Shown piece by piece: positions 19,606 to 28,504 of a DNA stretch of 64,000 bases (within the stretch, counting starts at the first letter, position 1; the number at the start of each line of letters is the position of its first letter). The DNA lies in NCBI RefSeq assembly GCF_900142995.1, contig NZ_FRCR01000002.1, positions 124,001 to 188,000 on the forward strand, read 5' to 3'. Source of the stretch: Caldanaerovirga acetigignens. GTDB lineage: Bacteria > Bacillota > Thermosediminibacteria > Thermosediminibacterales > Thermosediminibacteraceae. Under the pieces are notes generated by a model, which saw nothing but the letters and a program-made list of their open reading frames with translations, was not told the origin of the DNA and ran no database searches. The position numbers and the translations under genes were made by a program.

Positions 19606-20863
19606 AGGGGAAGTTACACCGCCACCTGACAAATCCATTTCCCACAGGAGTGTTATGATAGGTGCGATTGCCGAAGGTACCACCGAAATAATGCGCTTTT
19701 TATTCGCTGACGACTGCTTGAGGACTGTTGACTGTTTTCGAAAAATGGGAATAGAAATTGAATTTATGGGTCACGATACTGTGATTGTGAAGGGGAAGGG
19801 TTTGAGAGGGCTGAGAAAACCAGAAGGAGAACTTTATGCCGGCAATTCGGGCACTACGATGAGACTTCTTTTGGGTATTCTCGCCGGCCAGGATTTTGAA
19901 GCGGTATTAAGCGGTGACGAATCACTTTCTCGAAGGCCGATGGGGAGAGTTGTAGAACCTCTCAGGATGATGGGGGCTCGCATCGAAGGAAGAGATGGAG
20001 GTAAGTTTGCGCCGCTCACCATAAAGGGTGGGTGCCTAAAAGGGATTTATTACGAACTTCCTGTAGCCAGTGCCCAGGTCAAGTCCGCTTTGCTGTTGGC
20101 TGGACTATATGCCGAAGGGGAGACGGTGATTTTGGAAAGGCAAAGGACCCGCGACCATACGGAGATAATGCTGAAGGAATTCGGCGCTGAGATTTCTTTA
20201 GAAGATGGCCTTTTGAGGGTAACCTCCGTTGATAAGCTCTATGCCCGAAGGATTGTGGTTCCAGGGGATATTTCTTCAGCAGCGTTTTTTATGGTGGCCG
20301 CAGCGATAAGCGAAAATTCAGAGCTTCTTGTAAAGGATGTGGGCCTAAATCCTACCAGAACCGGAATTATAGATGTGCTGCGGGAAATGGGGTGTTCGAT
20401 TTCAGTTGAAGGTGAGAAGATAAAAAATGGAGAAAAGGTAGGGAATATTCTGGTCAGGGGAGGAGGCCTTCGCGGTACCGTTATAGATGGGAAAATCGTG
20501 CCGAGGCTCATAGACGAGATTCCCGCAATAGCCGTGGCCTGTGCCTTTGCCGAAGGGCAGAGCATTATAAAAGATGCGGGAGAATTAAGAGTAAAGGAGA
20601 GCGATAGGATAAAGTCAATAGCTTGGAATTTAAAAAGACTTGGGGCTGAAGTAGAAGAGCTTGAAGACGGACTTTTGATAACAGGAGGAAGGCAGCTTAA
20701 GCCCTGCGATTTGGAAAGTTTTGGCGACCACAGGATTGCGATGGCTATGGCTGTGGCGGCTTTGTCTGTTCCAGGGCGGTCCAGGATAAGAAATGCCGAA
20801 TGTGTCAATATTTCCTTTCCGGGCTTTTTTGATACCTTGAAGAATATAAGCGAACCTATTTAA
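19571..20863 (+). CDS. aroA: EPSP synthase
   Basis: About 430 residues. Substrate-binding motifs are PPPDKSISHRSVMIGAIAEG near residue 19, LYAGNSGTTMRLLLGILAGQ near 90, SLSRRPMGRVVEPL near 118, and the late KESDRI and FGDHRIAMAMA blocks. It transfers enolpyruvyl from PEP to shikimate-3-phosphate. The glyphosate-relevant GNSGTTMR loop is of the standard class. I prefer GTG 19571 (M-D-V-V-I-E-G), since GAGGGGTGG ends five bases before it; an in-frame GTG at 19562 lies inside that site. Confidence 0.95.
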   Translation: MDVVIEGKMRIRGEVTPPPDKSISHRSVMIGAIAEGTTEIMRFLFADDCLRTVDCFRKMGIEIEFMGHDTVIVKGKGLRGLRKPEGELYAGNSGTTMRLLLGILAGQDFEAVLSGDESLSRRPMGRVVEPLRMMGARIEGRDGGKFAPLTIKGGCLKGIYYELPVASAQVKSALLLAGLYAEGETVILERQRTRDHTEIMLKEFGAEISLEDGLLRVTSVDKLYARRIVVPGDISSAAFFMVAAAISENSELLVKDVGLNPTRTGIIDVLREMGCSISVEGEKIKNGEKVGNILVRGGGLRGTVIDGKIVPRLIDEIPAIAVACAFAEGQSIIKDAGELRVKESDRIKSIAWNLKRLGAEVEELEDGLLITGGRQLKPCDLESFGDHRIAMAMAVAALSVPGRSRIRNAECVNISFPGFFDTLKNISEPI

Positions 20864-20877
20864 AAGGAGGGCTTCCT

Positions 20878-21747
20878 ATGCAGGGAAAAGGGCTTCCGGA
20901 ATTGGCTGTGATAGGCTGGCCTCTTAAAAAGACCTTTTCGCCTATAATTCAAAATGCTGCTCTCAAAAGTTCAGGCATCGAATGGAAATATGAGGCGATA
21001 CCTGTTCCGCCTGATGAAGTTGATAAGTTCTTTTTAAAGGCTTCAAAGGAAATGAGAGGGTTTAATGTAACTATGCCCCATAAGCCTAGGGCTTATGAAC
21101 TTTGCGATGAAAGGGACAATTTTGCAGATGTTTGTGGAGCCGTAAACACTGTGGTATTTAGGCAGATTAAAGGAAAGATAAAAATTTTCGGCTACAACAC
21201 CGATGGCCTGGGCCTGATGAGGGCTCTTAGCGAAAGGAAAAAGAAAACTATAAGTTCGGCATTGTTTTTAGGGGCTGGAGGGGCGGCTGCTGGAGGGATT
21301 GCGGCCCTTCTGGCCAGTGGTACAGGTCAAATCTATATAGCAAACAGGACCCTGGGAAAAGCTGAAGACCTTGCTGAAAGTTTTCGCAGAAATTTCAAGG
21401 CATCAAAAATAGCGGCAATCGAGCTAAAAGGCGAACATATTCTCGAGGTGTTAAAGGAAGTCGAACTCGTGGTAAACTGCATACCAGACGAAGGGGCAGC
21501 TTCATTGGAAGATGTCTTAACAGAAGATGGAAAGGGCAAGATTTTTTGCGACTTTTCCTATGGAGAAAAACCGGGCAAGCTCTATTTGAGGGCTGAAAAA
21601 TTGGGATACAGGATGATAAGCGGTGTGGAAATATTGGTTTGGCAAGGTGCGTATGCCTTTGAGATTTTCACAGGGGTCGAGTGCCCTGTGGAAAGCATGA
21701 AAAATGCACTGAAAGAAGAAATAGGAAGTTGGTGGTTGGGATGTTGA
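20878..21747 (+). CDS. aroE: Shikimate dehydrogenase
   Basis: 289 residues. The shikimate-binding N-terminus reads IGWPLKKTFSPIIQNAAL, with the catalytic lysine in FNVTMPHKPRAYELCD near residue 67. The NADP-binding loop is LGAGGAAAGGIAALL near 131, and NTDGLGLMRAL is present. It reduces 3-dehydroshikimate. The ATG follows AAAGGAGGG. The stop overlaps the aroC ATG by 7 bases, so the pair is translationally coupled. Confidence 0.94.
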   Translation: MQGKGLPELAVIGWPLKKTFSPIIQNAALKSSGIEWKYEAIPVPPDEVDKFFLKASKEMRGFNVTMPHKPRAYELCDERDNFADVCGAVNTVVFRQIKGKIKIFGYNTDGLGLMRALSERKKKTISSALFLGAGGAAAGGIAALLASGTGQIYIANRTLGKAEDLAESFRRNFKASKIAAIELKGEHILEVLKEVELVVNCIPDEGAASLEDVLTEDGKGKIFCDFSYGEKPGKLYLRAEKLGYRMISGVEILVWQGAYAFEIFTGVECPVESMKNALKEEIGSWWLGC

Positions 21748-22829
21748 GGTTTTTAACTGCAGGGGAGTCCCACGGCTGGGGGATAGCAGCCGTATTGGAC
21801 GGAATGCCAGCAGGCATAGAAGTGAGCCAAGAGGAGCTTTCAGTCGAACTTTCACGGAGGCGAAGAGGGTACGGCAGGGGTGAAAGGGCAAACATAGAGA
21901 ATGACCATGTTTTGATAGCCTCAGGGGTGAACGATGGGAAAACCACAGGGGCGCCGATATGCATCGTTATTCCTAACAAAGACTATGAGAATTGGAAAGG
22001 CAAATACGTGCCGATATATGCTCCGCGGCCCGGTCATGCGGATTTTGCTGGTATGGTAAAATATGGATTTAACGACTGCCGTCCGGTCGCCGAAAGGGCG
22101 AGCGCCAGGGAAACAGCCGCCAGGGTTGCTTGCGGGTATTTTGCCAAAAAACTCCTTGAGAAAGAAAACATAAAAGTGATGAGCTGGGTTGTGAGCATTG
22201 GAGGGATTTGGGCCCAACTTCCGCCATTAGAGGAAAGAATGAGCAAAGAAGAAATTCCAAAAAAGCTCTTTTACCTTGCCGAATGCTCCGAGGTACGCTG
22301 TCCGGACCTGGAAGCTACCGGGCGGATGAAAAAGCTTATCGACGAGGCGAGAGAAAAAGGTGATACTCTTGGGGGGATTTTTGAAGTGGCTGTTATCGGA
22401 GTACCGGTGGGTCTCGGAAGCTACGTCCAGTGGGATAGAAGGCTCGATGGGCGTTTGGCTGCGGCTGTGATGAGCATTCAGGGTGTTAAGGGAGTCGAAT
22501 TTGGCGTGGGCTTTGAATTTTCGGAGATGATGGGGAGCCAAGCCCATGACCCCTTAAAATTGCCGAAAAGGCCATCGAATAGAGCGGGAGGAATCGAGGG
22601 CGGAGTCAGCAACGGTGAGATTATTTTCATGAGAGCTGCAATGAAGCCGATTCCTACGCTTAAGTCGCCTCTGCCGTCAGTAGATGTCAGGACCAAAAAA
22701 GAGTGCCAGGCATATATCGAGCGATCGGATGTCTGTGCTGTAGGCTCTGCTGCGGTAGTTGCGGAATCCATGGTAGCTCTGGTCGTTGCCGATGCGCTTT
22801 TAGAGATGAGGGGTGGCGACAGGTGGTAG
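21741..22829 (+). CDS. aroC: Chorismate synthase
   Basis: About 362 residues starting M-L-R-F-L-T-A-G-E-S-H-G, the conserved FMN enzyme N-terminus. Other signature blocks are LSRRRRGYGRGERANIENDHV near residue 40, RPGHADFAGMVKYG near 96, ARETAARVACG near 126, and GGIEGGVSNGEII with MKPIPTLKSPLPSVD. It makes chorismate by anti-1,4 elimination and needs reduced FMN. ATG 21741 overlaps the aroE stop; the open frame upstream is not conserved. The end overlaps aroKB by 7 bases. Confidence 0.96.
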   Translation: MLRFLTAGESHGWGIAAVLDGMPAGIEVSQEELSVELSRRRRGYGRGERANIENDHVLIASGVNDGKTTGAPICIVIPNKDYENWKGKYVPIYAPRPGHADFAGMVKYGFNDCRPVAERASARETAARVACGYFAKKLLEKENIKVMSWVVSIGGIWAQLPPLEERMSKEEIPKKLFYLAECSEVRCPDLEATGRMKKLIDEAREKGDTLGGIFEVAVIGVPVGLGSYVQWDRRLDGRLAAAVMSIQGVKGVEFGVGFEFSEMMGSQAHDPLKLPKRPSNRAGGIEGGVSNGEIIFMRAAMKPIPTLKSPLPSVDVRTKKECQAYIERSDVCAVGSAAVVAESMVALVVADALLEMRGGDRW

Positions 22830-24472
22830 ACAAGAATATAGTGCTGTGCGGCCTTTCTGGCAGCGGGAAGACTACAGTGGGGAAAATTTTAGCAGAAAAA
22901 CTCTCGCGGCTTTTCGTGGATACCGATCGGCTGCTTGAGGATTCAGAAGGAATGGATATTCCACGGATATTCGATATCTATGGGCAAGAAGGTTTCAGGG
23001 AAATGGAGACTGACGCTGTAAAGAAAGTTTCGAAGCTTAAAAACGCAGTGATATCTATTGGCGGGGGAGCGGTTATTAGGAAGGGGAACGTAAATTTTTT
23101 AAAAGAAAACGGCCTAATAGTTTTCCTGGATGCTTCCCCAGATGTACTTTTGTCACGCTTGGCGAGTGATAATTCAAGGCCGCTTTTGGCTTCGTCGAGT
23201 ATGAAAGAAAAGAGAAAAAAGCTTTATTCGCTTTACAATGAAAGGTACGACCTCTACCGGCAAGCTGCTGACATTGTGGTTAATGCGGAAAATAGCCCCG
23301 AGGTGGTTGCGGGAAAAATACTTGAGGAACTTTACCGCCGTGGAATTAAAAAGAAGGATGCGGATGTAAAGGAAGAAAGCATATTTGTGAAGACATCATC
23401 CCGCGATTATTTCGTAAAAATAGGCTACAGGTTCTTTGAAAAGGCTTTGATCGAGTTTTTAAAAGACCAATCGGTTTCCAAAGCTGTGCTGGTGACGAAT
23501 CCCATTTTGAATCAATTAGCGGGTAAAGACTTATTAAAGCAGGCAAAAGATGAAGGTTTGAATATGGAAGTAGTTTTAATAAGAGACGGAGAGGAAAATA
23601 AAAGCCCTGATACTCTGCTTAAAATTATTGATAAGTTTGCTTCTTTAAGCCTGGACAGGGAATCGGTAGTGGTGGCTGTCGGTGGAGGGGTAGTAGGGGA
23701 TACTGCAGGCTTGGCTGCGGCCATTTACATGAGGGGAATAAGGTGGGTTTACGTGCCGACCACATTGCTCGCTCAAGTTGACGCGAGCATTGGCGGCAAA
23801 GTGGCGGTAAACCACGGGCAGCAAAAGAATCTGCTGGGGGCCTTTCACCAGCCGAGCCTTGTATTGACAGACGCGGGTTTTTTAGATGTACTTCCGGAAG
23901 AAATATATATCGATGGCCTGGCAGAAGTAGTTAAATCGTCGGTAATAGAAGGAGTTTATTTGTTTGATTTTCTTAAAGAAAATGCATCGAAAATAATCGC
24001 AAGAGACCCAAAAGTTGTACTTTGTGCTGTATCTTCGTGCATAAAAATGAAAAGCCGTATTGTGGAGCAAGACGAGCGCGACAGAGGGATGCGTATGCTG
24101 CTGAACTTAGGGCACACTTTCGGCCATGCCATAGAAGCAGCCTTGGGGTACCAAATAAGTCACGGAAAGGCGGTTTCGGTAGGGATGGTCCTAGAGGCTG
24201 AACTTTCGCAAAGGATGGGTCACGCTGATACATCGACAAAACAAAGGATTGAAAAGCTGCTTGAGTCTTTAGGCCTGCCTGTTTCGCTAAAAGAAATCGG
24301 ACTTCATATAAAAATTAGCGACCTCCTAAAGTTCATGAGGTTCGACAAAAAAGCGATATATGGAAAGTACAGGTTTGCCCTGCCTTTCAAAATAGGAGAC
24401 GTCAGAGTTGTAGAATGCTTGCCTGCAGAACTAGAAAGTCTGATAGAGGAGATGGAAGGTGATGCGAGATGA
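22823..24472 (+). CDS. aroKB: Fused shikimate kinase - 3-dehydroquinate synthase (AroKB)
   Basis: A 549-residue fusion. Residues 1-165 are shikimate kinase, with P-loop CGLSGSGKTTVG (about 9-20), VDTDRLLE, FREMETDAV and the SIGGGAV binding loop. From about 190 on it is 3-dehydroquinate synthase: VVAVGGGVVGDTAGLAAAIYMRG, the metal-site region DASIGGKVAVNHGQQKNLLGAFHQP, and NLGHTFGHAIEAALGYQISHG with metal histidines. It therefore catalyses steps 2 and 5 of the shikimate pathway. The same fusion is known in Thermotoga. The junction falls near residue 170, at the KKKDADVKEES linker. It starts with a GTG after GAGGGGTGG. Confidence 0.94.
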   Translation: MVDKNIVLCGLSGSGKTTVGKILAEKLSRLFVDTDRLLEDSEGMDIPRIFDIYGQEGFREMETDAVKKVSKLKNAVISIGGGAVIRKGNVNFLKENGLIVFLDASPDVLLSRLASDNSRPLLASSSMKEKRKKLYSLYNERYDLYRQAADIVVNAENSPEVVAGKILEELYRRGIKKKDADVKEESIFVKTSSRDYFVKIGYRFFEKALIEFLKDQSVSKAVLVTNPILNQLAGKDLLKQAKDEGLNMEVVLIRDGEENKSPDTLLKIIDKFASLSLDRESVVVAVGGGVVGDTAGLAAAIYMRGIRWVYVPTTLLAQVDASIGGKVAVNHGQQKNLLGAFHQPSLVLTDAGFLDVLPEEIYIDGLAEVVKSSVIEGVYLFDFLKENASKIIARDPKVVLCAVSSCIKMKSRIVEQDERDRGMRMLLNLGHTFGHAIEAALGYQISHGKAVSVGMVLEAELSQRMGHADTSTKQRIEKLLESLGLPVSLKEIGLHIKISDLLKFMRFDKKAIYGKYRFALPFKIGDVRVVECLPAELESLIEEMEGDAR

Positions 24473-24912
24473 AAATTCTTGTTATCCACGGCCCGAATCT
24501 AAACCTTTTAGGAAACAGGGAAACCCATATCTACGGGAATATGACGCTTGAAGAAATAAATCGGCTGATTTTGGAGAGGGCATTGCAGAAGAATGCCACT
24601 GTAAAAATTGTACAGTATTCATCAGAAGGAGAGATTATAGACGAAATACACCGGGCTAGGAATTGGGCGGCTGGTATAGTAATAAATGCCGGTGCCTATA
24701 CCCATTACAGTATTGCCATCAGGGATGCCCTTTGTGCTGTTTCCCTGCCGGCCGTAGAAGTGCATATCTCCAATACATTCAAGCGGGAAAAATTTCGGCA
24801 TAAGTCGGTGATAAGCCCGGTGGTTGACGGCGTCATAGCAGGTTTGGGTTACCGCGGCTACCTTTACGCTATTGACTATCTGATAGAGCTCAATAAGATA
24901 AAAGCCGGCTAA
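24469..24912 (+). CDS. aroQ: 3-dehydroquinate dehydratase, type II
   Basis: 147 residues. HGPNLNLLGNRE at the N-terminus, the catalytic tyrosine in HIYGNMTLEEIN, QYSSEGEIIDEIHRA near residue 50, INAGAYTHYSIAIRDAL near 74, and VEVHISNTFKREKFRHKSVIS with the catalytic His near 101. This is the dodecameric class that dehydrates 3-dehydroquinate with trans geometry. It overlaps the aroKB stop by 4 bases (ATGA) and sits in pathway context. Confidence 0.97.
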   Translation: MKILVIHGPNLNLLGNRETHIYGNMTLEEINRLILERALQKNATVKIVQYSSEGEIIDEIHRARNWAAGIVINAGAYTHYSIAIRDALCAVSLPAVEVHISNTFKREKFRHKSVISPVVDGVIAGLGYRGYLYAIDYLIELNKIKAG

Positions 24913-24928
24913 GGGGGGTAAGATAAAA

Positions 24929-25294
24929 GTGAAAGTGAGGGGCATCCGAGGGGCAATTACGGTTGATTCAAATACGAAGGAAGAAGTCATAAGTGCGACG
25001 AAGAAACTCTTAAAGGAGATGATAGACAAAAACCAAGTGACAATAGACGATATATGTTTTATACTTTTTAGTGCGACTGAAGATATAGATGCGGCCTTCC
25101 CCGCCCAGGCGGCAAGAGAGCTGGGGATGGTGCATGTACCGCTACTTGATTTTTCCCAGATGAAAGTCAAAGGCGCTTTAAAAAACTGCATTCGAGCACT
25201 TATGGCTGTAAACACAGACAAAACTCAAGAGGAAATTAAACACATATACCTTAGAGAAGCAAGGATATTGAGGCCGGATGTGAGCTTCTTTTGA
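24929..25294 (+). CDS. aroH: Chorismate mutase, AroH class
   Basis: 121 residues, trimeric pseudo-alpha/beta-barrel type. Active-site residues are visible: R7 in VRGIRGAITVD, ILFSATEDIDAAFPAQAAREL around residue 50, and R90/Y108-like positions in NCIRALMAVN and KHIYLREARILRPD. It converts chorismate to prephenate for pheA and tyrA of the same operon, closing the set. A GTG start follows AAGGGGGG. No trp genes are in the operon, so it serves Phe and Tyr only. Confidence 0.95.
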   Translation: MKVRGIRGAITVDSNTKEEVISATKKLLKEMIDKNQVTIDDICFILFSATEDIDAAFPAQAARELGMVHVPLLDFSQMKVKGALKNCIRALMAVNTDKTQEEIKHIYLREARILRPDVSFF

Positions 25295-25323
25295 CTTATG
25301 GTGAAAAAGAGAGGGAATTTCTA

Positions 25324-26229
25324 ATGGAAAAGAACAAACCAGGCGTTTTATATCTTTGCCCGACTCCCATAGGAAATTTGGAGGATATAACGCTCAGGGC
25401 ATTGAGGATATTAAAAGAAGCAGACTATATAGCGGCGGAGGATACGAGGGTGACGAAGAAGCTTCTCAATTATTACGGAATAAAGACGCCGCTTGTCAGC
25501 TACCGGGAACAAAACAAAGAGATTATGGGGAAAAAAATTGTGGAAGATATCCTGGAGGGAAAACGAGTGGCCCTTGTTTCGGATGCGGGAACGCCGGGAA
25601 TTTCCGACCCGGGAGAGGACCTGGTAAAAAAGGCAGTAAATGCCGGCGTCCCGGTAGTACCGCTTCCGGGGCCCTCTGCTGTGATTTGCGCCATTTCGGC
25701 ATCGGGCCTAAGCACTTCAAAGTTCGCATTCGAGGGCTTTCTCCCGCAAAAATCTGCAGAAAGGCGAAAGCAGCTTAAAAAGCTTCGGGACGAAAAAAGG
25801 ACCATAGTGATTTATGAAGCGCCGCACCGACTTTTGAAGTCTCTTTCAGACATAAAAGACATTTTGGGCGAAAGGAAAATTACGGTAGCAAGGGAGATTA
25901 CGAAGCTCCACGAGGAATTTTTCAGAGGAACCGTGAGCGAGGCCATAGAAAAATTCGGGGGTGCTAAGCCCAAAGGAGAGATTGTGTTGGTTATCGAAGG
26001 GGCAAAGTCTGGGACCGGAAGTACAGGGGAAGTGGATTTATGCGAAAAGGAGGACATAGATAAAATAATTCGACAAGAAGTGGAAAATAAAATTAAAAGT
26101 GGGATGGACAAAAAAGAAGCCATGAAAGCGGTGGCAAGGGAATTATCCATATCAAAAAGGAAGGTATACCAAGTTTTATTGGAAGAAAAAAATTATAACA
26201 GGTACAAGGAGTGTCCTTACGGTAAATAA
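25324..26229 (+). CDS. rsmI: 16S rRNA 2'-O-ribose C1402 methyltransferase
   Basis: About 301 residues, tetrapyrrole-methylase fold. LYLCPTPIGNLEDITLRAL near the N-terminus, AEDTRVTKKLLNYYGIKTPLVSY near residue 42, VSDAGTPGISDPG near 83, and PGPSAVICAISASGL near 110 are the RsmI signatures. It methylates C1402 in the ribosomal P site with SAM. A C-terminal helical extension (about 240-300) matches the Gram-positive form. I chose ATG 25324, behind GAGAGGGA, over the upstream open frame that overlaps aroH. The 3' end overlaps the convergent hypothetical gene by 13 bases. rsmI is the next backbone gene after ricT, so the aromatic and thiamine modules are insertions. Confidence 0.94.
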   Translation: MEKNKPGVLYLCPTPIGNLEDITLRALRILKEADYIAAEDTRVTKKLLNYYGIKTPLVSYREQNKEIMGKKIVEDILEGKRVALVSDAGTPGISDPGEDLVKKAVNAGVPVVPLPGPSAVICAISASGLSTSKFAFEGFLPQKSAERRKQLKKLRDEKRTIVIYEAPHRLLKSLSDIKDILGERKITVAREITKLHEEFFRGTVSEAIEKFGGAKPKGEIVLVIEGAKSGTGSTGEVDLCEKEDIDKIIRQEVENKIKSGMDKKEAMKAVARELSISKRKVYQVLLEEKNYNRYKECPYGK

Positions 26230-26510
26230 GATTCCCCTGGAGGGTGCCTCGGGGCGTGAACCACCGTTATGCTACTCAAAATAACCTCGTATTCTATGAT
26301 TTTATTATTGCTATTTATCTTTTTTCTGAATTCCGCCCTCGGCACCACTGCTGTGAATTCGTGGGGATCTTTTATATCGAGGTTTCTTTTCATCCTTATA
26401 ATAAGCCCGGGAAGTATTAATTCCACTTCGTTCGATTGAATGGGTCGTTTTTTCTTTATCATCTTTTTAAAAATGGATTTTAAGTTTTCGACAAGGCCCT
26501 TTTTTGTCAT
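26217..26510 (-). CDS. Hypothetical basic protein
   Basis: 97 residues, basic N-terminus (MTKKGLVENLKSIFKKMIKKKRP) followed by a stretch of beta-like sequence (SNEVELILPGLIIRMKRNLDIKDPHEFTAVV). I recognise no family. There is no signal peptide or membrane helix. An AGGTGG site lies five bases before the ATG at 26510, which supports expression. It overlaps the 3' end of rsmI tail to tail by 13 bases. The product could be a small DNA- or RNA-associated protein, but this cannot be shown from sequence. Confidence 0.5.
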   Translation of the reverse strand: MTKKGLVENLKSIFKKMIKKKRPIQSNEVELILPGLIIRMKRNLDIKDPHEFTAVVPRAEFRKKINSNNKIIEYEVILSSITVVHAPRHPPGESYLP

Positions 26511-26624
26511 TTTTGCCACCTGCCTTTTAACCTACTAGAACATATTAAATTTCTTGAGGCTGTGTTACATTTTGATGAAATTTTTCGAGCTTTCAAGGCG
26601 GCAAAAGGGCCTCGCCTGTATATA

Positions 26625-27188
26625 TTACAACCCTAGGATATCTGCAATTTCTGTCATAGCCTTTAGTGATAGCTCTGCGAACTCTTCGAAAGGTATTCCC
26701 AAAAGTTCTATGGAGCGCATGGCATTCCTGTCCGCACCCGCTGCGAACCGCAATTCGCCCATCCTCTTTACTATTGACTTGACCTTTACGCTGGAGAGCT
26801 TTTTGTCGGGATAAACCAGGGCTACTGCGGTTATAAATCCGGTAATGGGGTCTGCGGCATATAGCGCGCGGTCGAATTTGTTTTCTATTTTTGTTCCGGT
26901 AGCCTGGTTATGGGCAAGTATGGCGTGATACATTTCCTCCGTGCCGAAGTTTAGACCCCTCAATATTTCGACAGCTTTTGGGCCATGAAGTTCGGGTTGG
27001 TTTCTGTAATCCACCAAATCTGCATCTAAATCGTGCAAAAGGCCAGCTATGCTCCATTCTTCAATTCTATCGGGTTCTAGCCTTTCTGCTAAGGCTCTCA
27101 TAACTGCCTCCACCGCGAAGCTATGCTTTACAAGGTTTTCGGTATGTAAGTATTGATGAAGGATTTCGAGGGCTTTTTGCCTGTCCAT
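26625..27188 (-). CDS. HD-domain phosphohydrolase
   Basis: 187 residues. The metal motif is complete: H in VKHSFAVEAV near residue 21, the HD pair in AGLLHDLDADLVD near 52-53, HGPKAVEIL near 70, AILAHNQA near 90, and a final D in YAADPITGFITA near 110. This is the HDIG-type fold. Family members hydrolyse nucleotides, 2'3'-cyclic phosphates or other phosphoesters; the substrate is not readable here. It is a single minus-strand gene with GGAGGAGAT before the ATG, facing away from the proline T-box promoter. Confidence 0.85.
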   Translation of the reverse strand: MDRQKALEILHQYLHTENLVKHSFAVEAVMRALAERLEPDRIEEWSIAGLLHDLDADLVDYRNQPELHGPKAVEILRGLNFGTEEMYHAILAHNQATGTKIENKFDRALYAADPITGFITAVALVYPDKKLSSVKVKSIVKRMGELRFAAGADRNAMRSIELLGIPFEEFAELSLKAMTEIADILGL

Positions 27189-27282
27189 TTCATCTCCTCC
27201 TTGTGGTATTCAAAGAAGTCCAATATTTTTAAGTAATTATACTATAAATTAACCTGTTTGTCACATTTTAAAAAAAATCATG

Positions 27283-27310
27283 TTGACTTTGATCCAAAAT
27301 GGTGTAAAAT
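27283..27310 (+). promoter_or_regulatory. Promoter of the proC T-box leader
   Basis: TTGACT (27283-27288), 16-base spacer and TAAAAT (27305-27310), about 10 bases before the leader begins. Confidence 0.7.
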
Positions 27311-27319
27311 ATATTACAA

Positions 27320-27600
27320 AATAAAATATGCTCGAGGCTATGAGGGGGAAAAGTAGGAATGTAACCTGCGCCAAGAGAGGGGAACCCAGGGGCTGAGAGG
27401 TTTCCTGCGCAAGGGGTTCCGAAACCCGTCCCGGAGCCGAAGGCGATGAGCCTTGCCGGCAATCCCCGCCGTTAACCGAGGGAGGGTATAACCCCGTTTT
27501 ATATCGGGGCGTACCTAGGATGAGTGGGCCGTGCGGCCAAAAAAGGTGGTACCGCGGAATAAGACCTTTCGCCCTTTATGGCGAAGGGTCTTTTGTTTTT
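27320..27600 (+). promoter_or_regulatory. T-box leader, Pro specifier (CCC)
   Basis: The specifier stretch GAAA-CCC-GTCCCGGAGCC has CCC at 27425-27427. The T-box GGTGGTACCGCGG is at 27545-27557, and an 11-bp terminator GACCTTTCGCC / GGCGAAGGGTC with a T-run ends at 27600. Aligned with the two other T-boxes in the window the codon position is the same. A Pro codon fits the proC gene downstream. Confidence 0.92.
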
Positions 27601-27634
27601 AGATTTAAAATTGTATATTTAGGAGGTGTCCGTT

Positions 27635-28465
27635 TTGGGAAAAGTAGGATTTTTTGGGGCAGGATCAATGGCTGAAGCTCTGCTTAAAGGATTGCTCGGC
27701 GCTGGAGTCTTCAGGGCTGAAGATATTATAGTAATTAACAAACAAAACGACCAAAGGCTTGAGTATATTAGAAAGACTTACGATGTAAAGGTTACGAGGG
27801 ATTATTCAGAAATTGCAGGGGAATGCTCGATTTTGATGTTGCTCGTAAAGCCGAAAGACGTGGGAGAAGTGATGGAAAGGATTAAGAGCCATTTAAATGA
27901 AAGACACCTCATCATATCCGTTGCAGCAGGCATAACCACTTCTTTTATAGAGAGTTTTTATTCTAAGGAATTGAAGGTTATAAGGGCTATGCCCAATATT
28001 TCTTGCCAAGTAAAAGAATCCGCCACGGCAATAGCAGCAGGCAGATATGCGGGGGGAAGAGACCTCAAAAAGGCTTCCGAAATCTTTTCCTCCGTGGGCA
28101 AGGTCTATTTTGTGGACGAAAAATGGCTCGATGCGGTGACAGCCCTTTCGGGCAGTGGACCCGCCTACGTTTACCTAATGATGGAAGCCTTGACCGAAGC
28201 TGGGGTAAGGGCAGGCCTGCCCGAGAAAGTATCGTATGAACTTGCTGTGCAGACTGTATTTGGAGCTGCTAAAATGGTGGTTGAAACGGGAGAAGAGCCT
28301 TTGACCTTGAGAAAGAAAGTTACATCTCCGGGTGGTACTACCATGGCGGGAATAGAAACCCTCGAAAAAATGGGTTTTGTAAATGCCATAGTGCAAGCGG
28401 TTAAAAGCGCCGCGCGAAGGTCGGTAGAAATGAGAAAGGAAAGTGGAGTCTCCGGAAATTCTTGA
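27635..28465 (+). CDS. proC: Pyrroline-5-carboxylate reductase
   Basis: 276 residues. The Rossmann start is VGFFGAGSMAEALLKGLL, with LVKPKDVGEVM and VIRAMPNISCQVKESATAI in the middle, and the dimerisation signature SGSGPAYVYLMMEALTEAGVRAGLP near residue 170, with TSPGGTTMAGIETLE near 230. It reduces pyrroline-5-carboxylate to proline with NAD(P)H. I start at TTG 27635 because AGGAGGTG (27621-27628) lies 6 bases upstream; an in-frame GTG at 27626 is inside that site. It is regulated by the Pro T-box. proA and proB are not in the window. Confidence 0.95.
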   Translation: MGKVGFFGAGSMAEALLKGLLGAGVFRAEDIIVINKQNDQRLEYIRKTYDVKVTRDYSEIAGECSILMLLVKPKDVGEVMERIKSHLNERHLIISVAAGITTSFIESFYSKELKVIRAMPNISCQVKESATAIAAGRYAGGRDLKKASEIFSSVGKVYFVDEKWLDAVTALSGSGPAYVYLMMEALTEAGVRAGLPEKVSYELAVQTVFGAAKMVVETGEEPLTLRKKVTSPGGTTMAGIETLEKMGFVNAIVQAVKSAARRSVEMRKESGVSGNS

Positions 28466-28504
28466 CAATTATTTAAATTTTTTGTATCATAATGATGTAA
28501 AGCA

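Noticed and set aside
20239..20808. A 189-codon minus-strand open frame opposite aroA.
   Set aside because: Serine/proline-rich shadow of the aroA frame with no independent support.
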